NCBI GenBank assembly: GCA_904502105.1
Contig: CAJGDF010000006.1
Location: 1 to 16,749, forward strand
Length of the DNA stretch: 16,749 nt
DNA from: an uncultured Clostridia bacterium
Lineage (GTDB): Bacteria > Bacillota > Clostridia > Oscillospirales > UBA644
Direction of reading: 5' to 3'
Shown here: piece by piece, positions 6,337-12,321 of the stretch
How positions within the stretch are numbered: position 1 is the stretch's first letter
How the letters are laid out: each line of letters opens with the position of its first letter
Notes under the pieces: model-generated
Databases searched by the model: none
What the model was told of the DNA's origin: nothing
What the model saw: only the letters and a program-made list of their open reading frames with translations
Program-made: the position numbers and the translations under genes

Positions 6337-6609
6337 TCATTCGCTGCCGTCGGTTGATTCATATTCTTTTCCGAGACGGTCAACAAACCCGTTTTTGGCT
6401 ATATTTATTTTATCGCTTGCAGATGCCGCACAATAAGACACGAACGAGCCGCAAACAGTATATATAAGCGCAACATCTGCCGCAGTGTTGACGTAAATCC
6501 CGAAAAGTTCAGACATCCTCCCAACAGAAACGAACACAACCGTAAAGATCAAAAGAGCAAGAAAACCGATCTTTTTGAATTCAATACGGCTATCTGAAAA
6601 TAATCTCAT
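6337..6609 (-). CDS. Holin-like small membrane protein, first gene of lysis operon
   Basis: Protein of 90 residues with two hydrophobic segments (about 14-32 and 42-62, IGFLALLIFTVVFVSVG and TAADVALIYTVCGSFVSYC) and a charged C-terminus (DKINIAKNGFVDRLGKEYES). This layout is common in small phage proteins encoded next to lysins and annotated as holins; a pinholin or antiholin role is equally possible. AGGAGG at 6620-6615 sits five bases before the ATG, by far the best ribosome site in the operon, so the cassette is probably translated from here onward. Upstream lies the operator-rich promoter region (6676-6748). The gene ends 15 to 57 bases before the NlpC/P60 start, depending on which ATG is used. 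Confidence 0.7.
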   Translation of the reverse strand: MRLFSDSRIEFKKIGFLALLIFTVVFVSVGRMSELFGIYVNTAADVALIYTVCGSFVSYCAASASDKINIAKNGFVDRLGKEYESTDGSE

Positions 6610-6675
6610 TTTTACCTCCTTTGTTTTAACATAATATGCTTTTACTTATTTCAAGGCGACATAAAAGTATTATGT

Positions 6676-6748
6676 TCACGTTATGTGTGAATTACTGTGA
6701 TAATATTATCACGTTATGCGATTATTGTCAATAACATTTTTCGTTATG
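6676..6748 (-). promoter_or_regulatory. Operator-rich promoter of the lysis operon
   Basis: On the minus strand TTGACA (6731-6726), a 17-bp spacer and TAATAT (6708-6703) form a likely sigma-A promoter. The -10 box lies within a perfect 16-bp palindrome, GTGATAATATTATCAC (6697-6712). On the plus strand TCACGTTATG occurs at 6676-6685 and 6709-6718, and a weaker copy TTTCGTTATG at 6739-6748, spaced 33 and 30 bases, about three helical turns each. The sites cover the leader, the spacer edge and the region upstream of -35, as expected for tight cooperative control. Confidence 0.65.
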
Positions 6749-6852
6749 AAATAAAAAATAAAAGTGAGTCAAAGGATATGTAAAAAAACGGTTGTATTTT
6801 CTGACTTTTTTATGAAAAAAAGCCTCTTTCTCTTCCATTCCGACAAAACATG

Positions 6853-6861
6853 TGCTATAAT
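6853..6861 (+). promoter_or_regulatory. Extended -10 promoter of the vor operon
   Basis: TGC immediately before TATAAT (6856-6861) forms an extended -10 element; no good -35 is seen at 16-18 bp (TTCCAT at best). Transcription would start near 6868, giving a leader of about 40 AT-rich bases with AAAGGG at 6894-6899 ahead of the ATG at 6907. Confidence 0.6.
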
Positions 6862-6906
6862 AATTTATTATATTAAAGTTAATATTATAACGAAAGGGAT
6901 ATCACA

Positions 6907-7116
6907 ATGTCCAAGATAACGATAAACGTAAATCGATGCAAGGGTTGCGGTCTGTGCGTTGAAGCATGTCCGAAAAAGATCCTCAAGCTTGACACCGAAA
7001 ATCTTAACGAAAAGGGATATTCTCCCGCAGCAATGACTGATATCACAAAGTGTATCGCATGCGCATTCTGTGCAAGAATGTGTCCCGACTGTGTTATCAC
7101 GGTCGAAAAAGAATAA
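6907..7116 (+). CDS. vorD: 2-oxoacid:ferredoxin oxidoreductase, delta (2x[4Fe-4S]) subunit
   Basis: Protein of 69 residues with two classic cluster motifs: C11-x2-C14-x2-C17-x3-C21-P and C49-x2-C52-x2-C55-x3-C59-P. Each set binds a [4Fe-4S] cluster, so the protein wires electrons from the thiamine-diphosphate site of the beta subunit to external ferredoxin. In this enzyme family the small ferredoxin-type delta subunit is commonly the first gene, as here. AAAGGG about seven bases upstream supports the ATG. The next gene follows after 17 bases. The exact symbol depends on substrate: korD is the 2-oxoglutarate equivalent, and the sequence of this subunit does not decide between them. Confidence 0.9.
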   Translation: MSKITINVNRCKGCGLCVEACPKKILKLDTENLNEKGYSPAAMTDITKCIACAFCARMCPDCVITVEKE

Positions 7117-7133
7117 GAAAGGAAGACTTTAAT

Positions 7134-8201
7134 ATGAATAAAGTATTAATGAAGGGCAACGAAGCGATTGCCGAAGCTGCGATCAGAGCCGGTTGTATGC
7201 ACTTTTTCGGCTACCCCATCACTCCGCAGACAGAAGTTGCCGCATATTTTTCCAAGAAGCTTCCCAAGCTCGGAGGCACATTCCTCCAGGCTGAAAGTGA
7301 AGTTGCAGCTATCAACATGGTACTCGGCGCCGCATCCGCAGGCGTAAGAACAATGACCAGTTCTTCCTCTCCGGGTATCTCCCTCAAGTCCGAAGGTATT
7401 TCCTACATAATCGGCAGCGATCTTCCCTGCCTTATCATCAACGTACAGCGCGGCGGCCCCGGTCTCGGCGGTATCCAGCCCTCTCAGTCCGACTACTGGC
7501 AGGCAACAAAAGCTCCCGGTCACGGTGATGCTCATCTTCTCGTTTACGCTCCCGACAGCATTCAGGAAATCATCGACTACGTATTTATCGCATTCGATAA
7601 AGCTGAAGAATACCGTATGCCCGCAATGCTTCTTCTTGACGGTACACTCGGTCAGATGATGGAACCCGTTTCCTTTGACAACATCCCCACACCCGCAAAG
7701 AAAGACAAGCCCTGGGCAACAAACGGCCACAAGAACGAAAGAGAACACAATATCATAAACTCTCTTTATCTCCAGCCCGAACAGCTTGAGATCAAAAACT
7801 TTGAACGTTTTGAACGTTATGCAAAGGTTTGCGAAAACGAACAGAGATACGAAGAATACATGACCGAGGATGCTGAGATCATCATCGTTGCCATGGGTAT
7901 CGCTGCAAGAGTTTCCAAATCCGCGATCGACGAAGCAAGAGCGGCAGGTATCAAGGTAGGTCTTATCCGTCCCATCACCGTATATCCGTTCCCCACAAAA
8001 GCGTTCGACAAGATCAAAGACAATCCCAACGTTAAAAATATCCTTACTGTTGAGCTCAACATGGGCCAGATGACAGACGACGTTAAACTCGCCGTTGAAT
8101 GCAAAAAGCCCGTTGAACTTCTCAGACACACCGGCGGTATCGTTACGACACCGAAGGAAGTTTACGCAAAACTCTGTGAATTGAACGGAGGTAACAAATA
8201 A
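7134..8201 (+). CDS. vorB: 2-oxoacid:ferredoxin oxidoreductase alpha subunit (VorB-like)
   Basis: Protein of 355 residues. It carries the alpha-subunit pyrimidine-binding and central domains: GYPITPQTE (26-34), QAESEVAAINM (52-62), SSSSPGIS (77-83) and QRGGPGLGGIQPSQSD (105-120). A C-terminal domain (about 245-350) holds AMGIAARVSKSAI and LIRPITVYPFP, typical of the transketolase C-terminal-like region. The overall form matches the short VorB/KorA type found in Clostridia and usually assigned to 2-ketoisovalerate or 2-oxoglutarate oxidation; aromatic or other branched oxoacids are also possible. AAAGGA about ten bases upstream sets the start at 7134; an earlier ATG would overlap vorD out of frame. 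The stop overlaps the next start (TAATG). Confidence 0.9.
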   Translation: MNKVLMKGNEAIAEAAIRAGCMHFFGYPITPQTEVAAYFSKKLPKLGGTFLQAESEVAAINMVLGAASAGVRTMTSSSSPGISLKSEGISYIIGSDLPCLIINVQRGGPGLGGIQPSQSDYWQATKAPGHGDAHLLVYAPDSIQEIIDYVFIAFDKAEEYRMPAMLLLDGTLGQMMEPVSFDNIPTPAKKDKPWATNGHKNEREHNIINSLYLQPEQLEIKNFERFERYAKVCENEQRYEEYMTEDAEIIIVAMGIAARVSKSAIDEARAAGIKVGLIRPITVYPFPTKAFDKIKDNPNVKNILTVELNMGQMTDDVKLAVECKKPVELLRHTGGIVTTPKEVYAKLCELNGGNK

Positions 8202-8950
8202 TGAGTATCGTATTTCAGAAAACAAAAGGTCTTACCGATGCGGTAACACATTACTGCCCCGGCTGTACTCACGGTATCGTTCACCGTCTCGTAGGCGAAG
8301 TTCTTGAAGAACTCGGTGTTCTCGGAACCGCTGTAGGCGTTGCGCCCGTTGGCTGCTCGGTAATGGCATACAACTATTTTTCATGCGACATGGTTCAGGC
8401 TCCTCACGGCAGAGCACCCGCTGTTGCAACAGGTCTTAAAAGAGCTCTTCCCGACAATGTTGTTTTCACATATCAGGGCGACGGTGACCTTGCCGCTATC
8501 GGTACAGCAGAAACCGTTCACGCTGCAACAAGAGGCGAAAACATCACTATCATCTTCATCAACAATGCTATTTACGGTATGACAGGCGGCCAGATGGCTC
8601 CCACAACTCTTCCCGGCCAGGTAACTCAGACAACTCCCTACGGCAGAGATGTCAACTATTCAGGTTACCCCGTAAGAGTTTGCGAAATGCTTTCCACACT
8701 TGACGGTGTTGCATACGCAGAACGTGTTTCCGTAAACAATGTTAAAAACGTAAACGCAGCAAAAGCAGCTATCAAAAAAGGCTTTGAAAATCAGATAAAC
8801 AAAAAAGGCTTCTCCATCATAGAAGTTTTGTCTACCTGTTCCACCAACTGGGGTATGTCTCCCACAGCCGCTATGAAATGGCTCGAAGACAACATGATGC
8901 CCTATTATCCCCTCGGTGTATACAAAGATAAGAGCAAGGAGGAAGCATAA
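8201..8950 (+). CDS. vorA: 2-oxoacid:ferredoxin oxidoreductase beta subunit (thiamine diphosphate)
   Basis: Protein of 249 residues with the thiamine-diphosphate/Mg site GDGD (93-96) followed by NNAIYGMTGGQ (121-131), the beta-subunit signature. CPGCTHG (19-25) and C52/C62 lie in the region where related enzymes place cysteines near the cofactor. It forms the catalytic core with the alpha subunit: the 2-oxoacid is decarboxylated and the acyl group passed to CoA while electrons go to the delta subunit. GGAGG at 8188-8192 lies inside the end of the vorB gene, and the start codon shares a base with its stop, so expression is tightly coupled. Substrate is undetermined. Confidence 0.92.
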   Translation: MSIVFQKTKGLTDAVTHYCPGCTHGIVHRLVGEVLEELGVLGTAVGVAPVGCSVMAYNYFSCDMVQAPHGRAPAVATGLKRALPDNVVFTYQGDGDLAAIGTAETVHAATRGENITIIFINNAIYGMTGGQMAPTTLPGQVTQTTPYGRDVNYSGYPVRVCEMLSTLDGVAYAERVSVNNVKNVNAAKAAIKKGFENQINKKGFSIIEVLSTCSTNWGMSPTAAMKWLEDNMMPYYPLGVYKDKSKEEA

Positions 8951-8951
8951 T

Positions 8952-9488
8952 ATGGCTCACAATATTCTTTTTGCAGGCTTCGGCGGTCAGGGTGTACAGT
9001 TCGCAGCAAAGGTTACCGCATACTCCGGTATGGTAAGCGGCTGTGAAGTTTCTCTCCTCCCCAGCTACGGCCCCGAAATGCGCGGCGGTACATCCAACTG
9101 TGCTGTAAGAATCGACACAAAAATGATCGCTGCTCCCATCGTTAACGAACCCAACATCCTCATGGCACTCAATCAGCCCTCCTACGACAAATTCGCGGTT
9201 AAAGCTGAAGCCGGCGGATGCATCATTTACGACGACAGCCTTATCAAGAGATCCGACGACAGAACCGACATCAACGTATACCCCATTCCCGCGACAAAGA
9301 TCGCAAGAGAAAACGGATACAACGGTCTTGCAAACATGATCGCTCTCGGTTATATGGCTAAGAAAACAGGCTTCCTTCCCCTTGAAGATCTCAAAGAGGG
9401 TCTCAAGAAAGCTGTTCCCGCAAGCAAAGCAGATCTTCTCGGCAAGAACATCGAAGCTCTCGAACTCGGTTACAATTATAATAACTGA
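8952..9488 (+). CDS. vorC: 2-oxoacid:ferredoxin oxidoreductase gamma subunit
   Basis: Protein of 178 residues. FAGFGGQGVQFAA (7-19) and SYGPEMRGGTSN (38-49) are the hallmarks of the gamma/KorC subunit, which helps form the CoA site and the complex interface. The start at 8952 is set by AGGAGG (8938-8943) overlapping the end of the beta gene, with one base between stop and start. A further 12 in-frame codons upstream sit inside the beta gene and are not needed. This completes a four-subunit enzyme (delta, alpha, beta, gamma). A short weak hairpin (AAGAG/CTCTT, 9492-9508) follows the stop but lacks a clean T-run, so some transcripts may continue into the repeat region and the XRE-cupin gene. 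Confidence 0.9.
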   Translation: MAHNILFAGFGGQGVQFAAKVTAYSGMVSGCEVSLLPSYGPEMRGGTSNCAVRIDTKMIAAPIVNEPNILMALNQPSYDKFAVKAEAGGCIIYDDSLIKRSDDRTDINVYPIPATKIARENGYNGLANMIALGYMAKKTGFLPLEDLKEGLKKAVPASKADLLGKNIEALELGYNYNN

Positions 9489-9537
9489 TAAAAGAGTTCC
9501 GATCTCTTGTGTTTAACAAAAGACGGTCCCCTCATAA

Positions 9538-9706
9538 ATTTCTTTTATTTTATTTTTCTATCCCTTAAAGGCGGTGAATGCGTGAAATAAATTCACGCAG
9601 GTTTTGTGGCTTCAGTTGCTTTCGCACCTGTTTTGCTCTGCAAAAACAGCCACAATTCCCGTCAAGAGGTAGCTTTCGCTGACGCGAAAGCATTTTCCCC
9701 ATATTG
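9538..9706. repeat. Structured tandem repeat, copy 1
   Basis: This unit of 169 bases begins with a T-rich spacer (ATTTCTTTTATTTTATTTTT) and continues with a core that matches copy 2 at 141 of 144 positions (9568-9711 against 9734-9877). The core holds TGCGTGAA/TTCACGCA (9579-9599); TTGTGGCT/AGCCACAA (9604-9611 with 9648-9655) enclosing GTTTTGC/GCAAAAAC; and the perfect GCTTTCGC-TGAC-GCGAAAGC hairpin (9672-9691). A 34-codon open frame starts at the ATG at 9578 behind GGCGGTGA and ends at 9682 with TGA in the loop of the last hairpin. The pattern looks like an interspersed palindromic element. I do not recognise a named family. Confidence 0.85.
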
Positions 9707-9872
9707 ATTTCATTTTTTTTATTTTTCTATCCTAAGGCGGTGAATGCGTGAAATAAATTCACGCAGGTTTTGTGGCTTCAGTTGCTTTCGCACCTGTTTT
9801 GTTCGGCAAAAGCAGCCACAATTCCCGTCAAGAGGTAGCTTTCGCTGACGCGAAAGCATTTTCCCCATATTG
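9707..9872. repeat. Structured tandem repeat, copy 2
   Basis: This unit of 166 bases is a near-exact duplicate of copy 1 at an offset of 166 bases. The three core substitutions lie in or beside the loop of the middle hairpin (copy 1 GCTCTGCAAAAA, copy 2 GTTCGGCAAAAG), and the stem can still form. A 3-base length difference occurs just before AAGGCGG. The 34-codon open frame is preserved (9744-9848), with two amino-acid differences. The near identity points to recent duplication or gene-conversion-like homogenisation. Confidence 0.85.
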
Positions 9873-9908
9873 ATTTCTTTTATTTTATTTTTCTATCCTA
9901 AGGCGGTG
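9873..9908. repeat. Truncated third repeat supplying the XRE-cupin ribosome site
   Basis: The T-rich spacer and CTATCCTAAGGCGGTGA recur a third time, then the sequence diverges to TATTATGG at the real gene start (ATG 9914). The ribosome site AAGGCGGTGA of the XRE-cupin gene is therefore the same one that stands before each repeat's 34-codon frame. Either the repeats arose by duplicating this leader, or an element inserted just behind the ribosome site. Confidence 0.75.
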
Positions 9909-9913
9909 ATATT

Positions 9914-10465
9914 ATGGCAATAAAAAATTCCGAAATAGCTCAGCGACTTCGTGCAATCAGATTATTGTCCGACGTGGAAACGAGTGAAATGGCTAAGGCA
10001 ACAGACCTTACAGAAGAAGAGTATCTCAAGATGGAAAGCGGAGACGTGCCTATTCCCGTAAGTGTACTTCTTGACGTATGCGATTACGTAAAAATAAGCA
10101 TGACAGAGCTTCTGACCGGTGATACCGCAAAGCTTCACACATATTCGTTCGTAAAAAAAGGCAAAGGACTCGGTGTTGAACGAACAAAGGCATATAAATA
10201 CGAAAACCTTGCGTTCAACTTTGTAAACAGAAAAGTCGAACCTCTTCTTGTAACTGTCGATCCGAATGATGATCCGAATGTTCATACAAACTCACATTCC
10301 GGTCAGGAATTCCATTACTGCCTTGAAGGAAGCTTTCTTTTACAGATCGGAGATCACACGATGACCGTAGAAGAAGGCGACAGTGTATACTTCGACTCTC
10401 AGTATCCTCACGGTATGAAGGCGCTGAACGGAAAATGTGCGAAGATACTTGTTGTTACAATATAA
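9914..10465 (+). CDS. XRE-cupin transcriptional regulator
   Basis: Protein of 183 residues. Residues 5-68 form a Cro/C1-type helix-turn-helix (IAQRLRAIRLLSDVETSEMA, then LLDVCDYVKISMTELL). Residues about 105-183 form a cupin barrel: HTNSHSGQEFHYCLEG (124-139) is cupin motif 1 with H128 and E132, and GDSVYFDSQYPHGMKALNG (155-173) is motif 2 with H166. XRE-cupin proteins sense a small molecule in the cupin pocket and control the adjacent metabolic gene. Here the next gene, 30 bases on, is an acyl-CoA synthetase, so the ligand is plausibly a carboxylic acid or acyl-CoA (inference). The ribosome site GGCGGTGA is shared with the upstream repeats. No separate promoter is obvious, so it may depend on transcription through the repeats. 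Confidence 0.9.
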   Translation: MAIKNSEIAQRLRAIRLLSDVETSEMAKATDLTEEEYLKMESGDVPIPVSVLLDVCDYVKISMTELLTGDTAKLHTYSFVKKGKGLGVERTKAYKYENLAFNFVNRKVEPLLVTVDPNDDPNVHTNSHSGQEFHYCLEGSFLLQIGDHTMTVEEGDSVYFDSQYPHGMKALNGKCAKILVVTI

Positions 10466-10495
10466 ATAGCACATTTGAAAGGTACGCATACACAA

Positions 10496-12148
10496 ATGAA
10501 TTTACTTAACAGATTCTGCAACACAGAATTCTCATCATACGAAGATTTTTACAGCAACTTCAAAATAGACATTCCCGAAAACTTCAATTTCGGTCTTGAT
10601 ATCGTTGACGAATACGCACGTCTTTCTCCCGATCAGAGAGCGCTTTTATGGTGCAACGATAAGGGCGAAGAAAGAACGTTTACATTCTCCGATATTTCAA
10701 AGCTTTCAAACAAGGCTGCCGCTGTGTTCAAGAAATACGGTGTTAAAAAATCGGATACCGTAATGCTTATCCTCAAAAGGAGACATCATTTCTGGTACTG
10801 TCTTCCCGGTATTATAAAGATCGGTGCGATCGCTATCCCCAGCACTCACATGCTTACAGAACAGGATATCGATTACAGAATCGGCGCGGCAGGTATAAAG
10901 CATATAATCTGTGCAAACGATAAAAACATAATCGGTCATATAAACAAAGTGACCGAGAAGTTCCCCGATATGACGGTTTTTGTTACAGGCGGAACAGAAG
11001 GCGCAGAAAATTACATAGATTTTGATGCGGAGCTCGAAGCCGCAAGCGATGCATGCCACGAAAGAGTTACCGTAAACAGCGACCCGATGCTTGTTTACTT
11101 CACTTCAGGTACGACCGCTCATCCGAAAATGGTTCAGCACGTTCAGTACTACCCTCTCGGACATATTCTTACCGCAGGCTTCTGGCAGAATCTCAAGGAT
11201 ACCGACACCCACTTTACCCTTGCCGACACAGGCTGGGCAAAATGCGCATGGGGTAAGATATTCGGTCAGTGGATATGCGGTGCATGCGTATTCGTTTACG
11301 ACTACGATGACCGTTTTGAGTCCGCAGATGTTCTTGAAGTGCTTTCAACAAAGCATATAACCACATTCTGCGCGCCCCCGACCGTATACAGATTTTTGAT
11401 CAAGGAAGATCTTAAAAAATACGATCTTTCAAATCTCAGGGCTTGTTACATCGCAGGCGAACCCCTTAATGCAGAGGTTTACAGACAATGGCTCGACAAT
11501 ACAGGTCTTGAACTTCGCGAAGGCTTCGGTCAGACCGAAAGCCCGGTTATCATCGCAACTTTCCCGTGGCTCACACCTAAGCCCGGTTCAACCGGCAGAC
11601 CCTCCCCCGTTCTCGGAATGCATCTTATCGACGAAAACGGCGAAGAATGCAACGTAGGCGAAGAGGGCGAGATCTGTCTTGACATTTCAAAAGGTATTCC
11701 TCCGGGAGTTTTCCACGGTTACAGAGGCGACGACAAGGCTACCGCAGGCGTAATGTACGACGGCTGGTACCACACGGGCGACATGGCATGGAAAGACGAA
11801 GACGGCTATATCTGGTTTATCGGCAGAGGCGACGATGTTATCAAATCAAGCGGCTACAGAATCGGACCTTTTGAGGTTGAATCCGCATTGCTTGAGCATC
11901 CCGCAGTTCTCGAAACGGCTATAACTGCTGTTCCCGACCCCGAAAGAGGTCAGATCGTTAAAGCTACCGTTGTTTTAACAAAGGGATACCAGCCGTCCCC
12001 CGAGCTTACAAAAGAGCTTCAGAACCATGTAAAAAAAGTAACCGCACCTTACAAATATCCGAGAATTATCGAATATGTTGAAGAGCTTCCCAAGACAATT
12101 TCGGGTAAGATCAAACGTAAACAGATAAGAACCGAAGACGCAAAATAA
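10496..12148 (+). CDS. AMP-forming acyl-CoA synthetase (acetyl/medium-chain type)
   Basis: Protein of 550 residues, the usual length for the ANL superfamily. Motifs in order: VYFTSGTTAHPK (200-211, phosphate-binding loop), REGFGQTES (341-349), YHTGDMAWKDEDGY (425-438), GRGDDVIKSSGYRIGPFEVE (443-462, hinge and CoA-facing region) and PKTISGKIKRKQIR (532-545), with K538 the catalytic lysine. It converts a carboxylic acid, ATP and CoA to acyl-CoA, AMP and PPi, or the reverse. The form resembles medium-chain AcsM-type enzymes more than acetyl-CoA synthetase, but substrate cannot be fixed. Position behind the XRE-cupin gene and the vor operon suggests branched or aromatic acids from amino-acid breakdown. 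AAAGG at 10478-10482 precedes the ATG at 10496; a TTG seven codons earlier would put that site inside the gene. Confidence 0.9.
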   Translation: MNLLNRFCNTEFSSYEDFYSNFKIDIPENFNFGLDIVDEYARLSPDQRALLWCNDKGEERTFTFSDISKLSNKAAAVFKKYGVKKSDTVMLILKRRHHFWYCLPGIIKIGAIAIPSTHMLTEQDIDYRIGAAGIKHIICANDKNIIGHINKVTEKFPDMTVFVTGGTEGAENYIDFDAELEAASDACHERVTVNSDPMLVYFTSGTTAHPKMVQHVQYYPLGHILTAGFWQNLKDTDTHFTLADTGWAKCAWGKIFGQWICGACVFVYDYDDRFESADVLEVLSTKHITTFCAPPTVYRFLIKEDLKKYDLSNLRACYIAGEPLNAEVYRQWLDNTGLELREGFGQTESPVIIATFPWLTPKPGSTGRPSPVLGMHLIDENGEECNVGEEGEICLDISKGIPPGVFHGYRGDDKATAGVMYDGWYHTGDMAWKDEDGYIWFIGRGDDVIKSSGYRIGPFEVESALLEHPAVLETAITAVPDPERGQIVKATVVLTKGYQPSPELTKELQNHVKKVTAPYKYPRIIEYVEELPKTISGKIKRKQIRTEDAK

Positions 12149-12207
12149 AACAAGGGCAGTAAGCTGTCCGTATAAATGAAAAAAAACCGAACTTTCCTGT
12201 ATTTCTA

Positions 12208-12261
12208 TTGAAAAAACGGGGAAAATAAGGTATGATAATGTATACGGTAAATTTATTACCG
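12208..12261 (+). promoter_or_regulatory. pgk promoter and adjacent inverted repeat
   Basis: TTGAAA (12208-12213), a 17-bp spacer and TATGAT (12231-12236) form a good sigma-A promoter, with a start near 12243. Immediately downstream CGGTAA-5-TTACCG (12245-12261) is a perfect 6-bp inverted repeat, usable as an operator overlapping the start region or as a 5' stabilising hairpin. The leader to the ATG is about 80 bases. Confidence 0.65.
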
Positions 12262-12321
12262 CGATATAAATTAAATTTGTTTTCTAAAACTACGTTAATA
12301 TAGTATGAGGTGTACAAACAA

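Noticed and set aside
7146..8225. Long open frame (359 codons) on the minus strand across vorB
   Set aside because: It is antisense to a clear enzyme gene, cysteine-rich low-meaning translation, and arises from the codon bias of the true gene.
9492..9508. Terminator after vorC (AAGAG/CTCTT)
   Set aside because: A five-base stem with no continuous T-run; too weak to call.
9538..9908. CRISPR array
   Set aside because: Units are about 167 bases with near-identical interiors and no unique spacers, unlike CRISPR.
12154..12169. Terminator after the acyl-CoA synthetase (GGGCAG/CTGTCC)
   Set aside because: The stem includes a G:U pair and is followed by A-rich rather than T-rich sequence.
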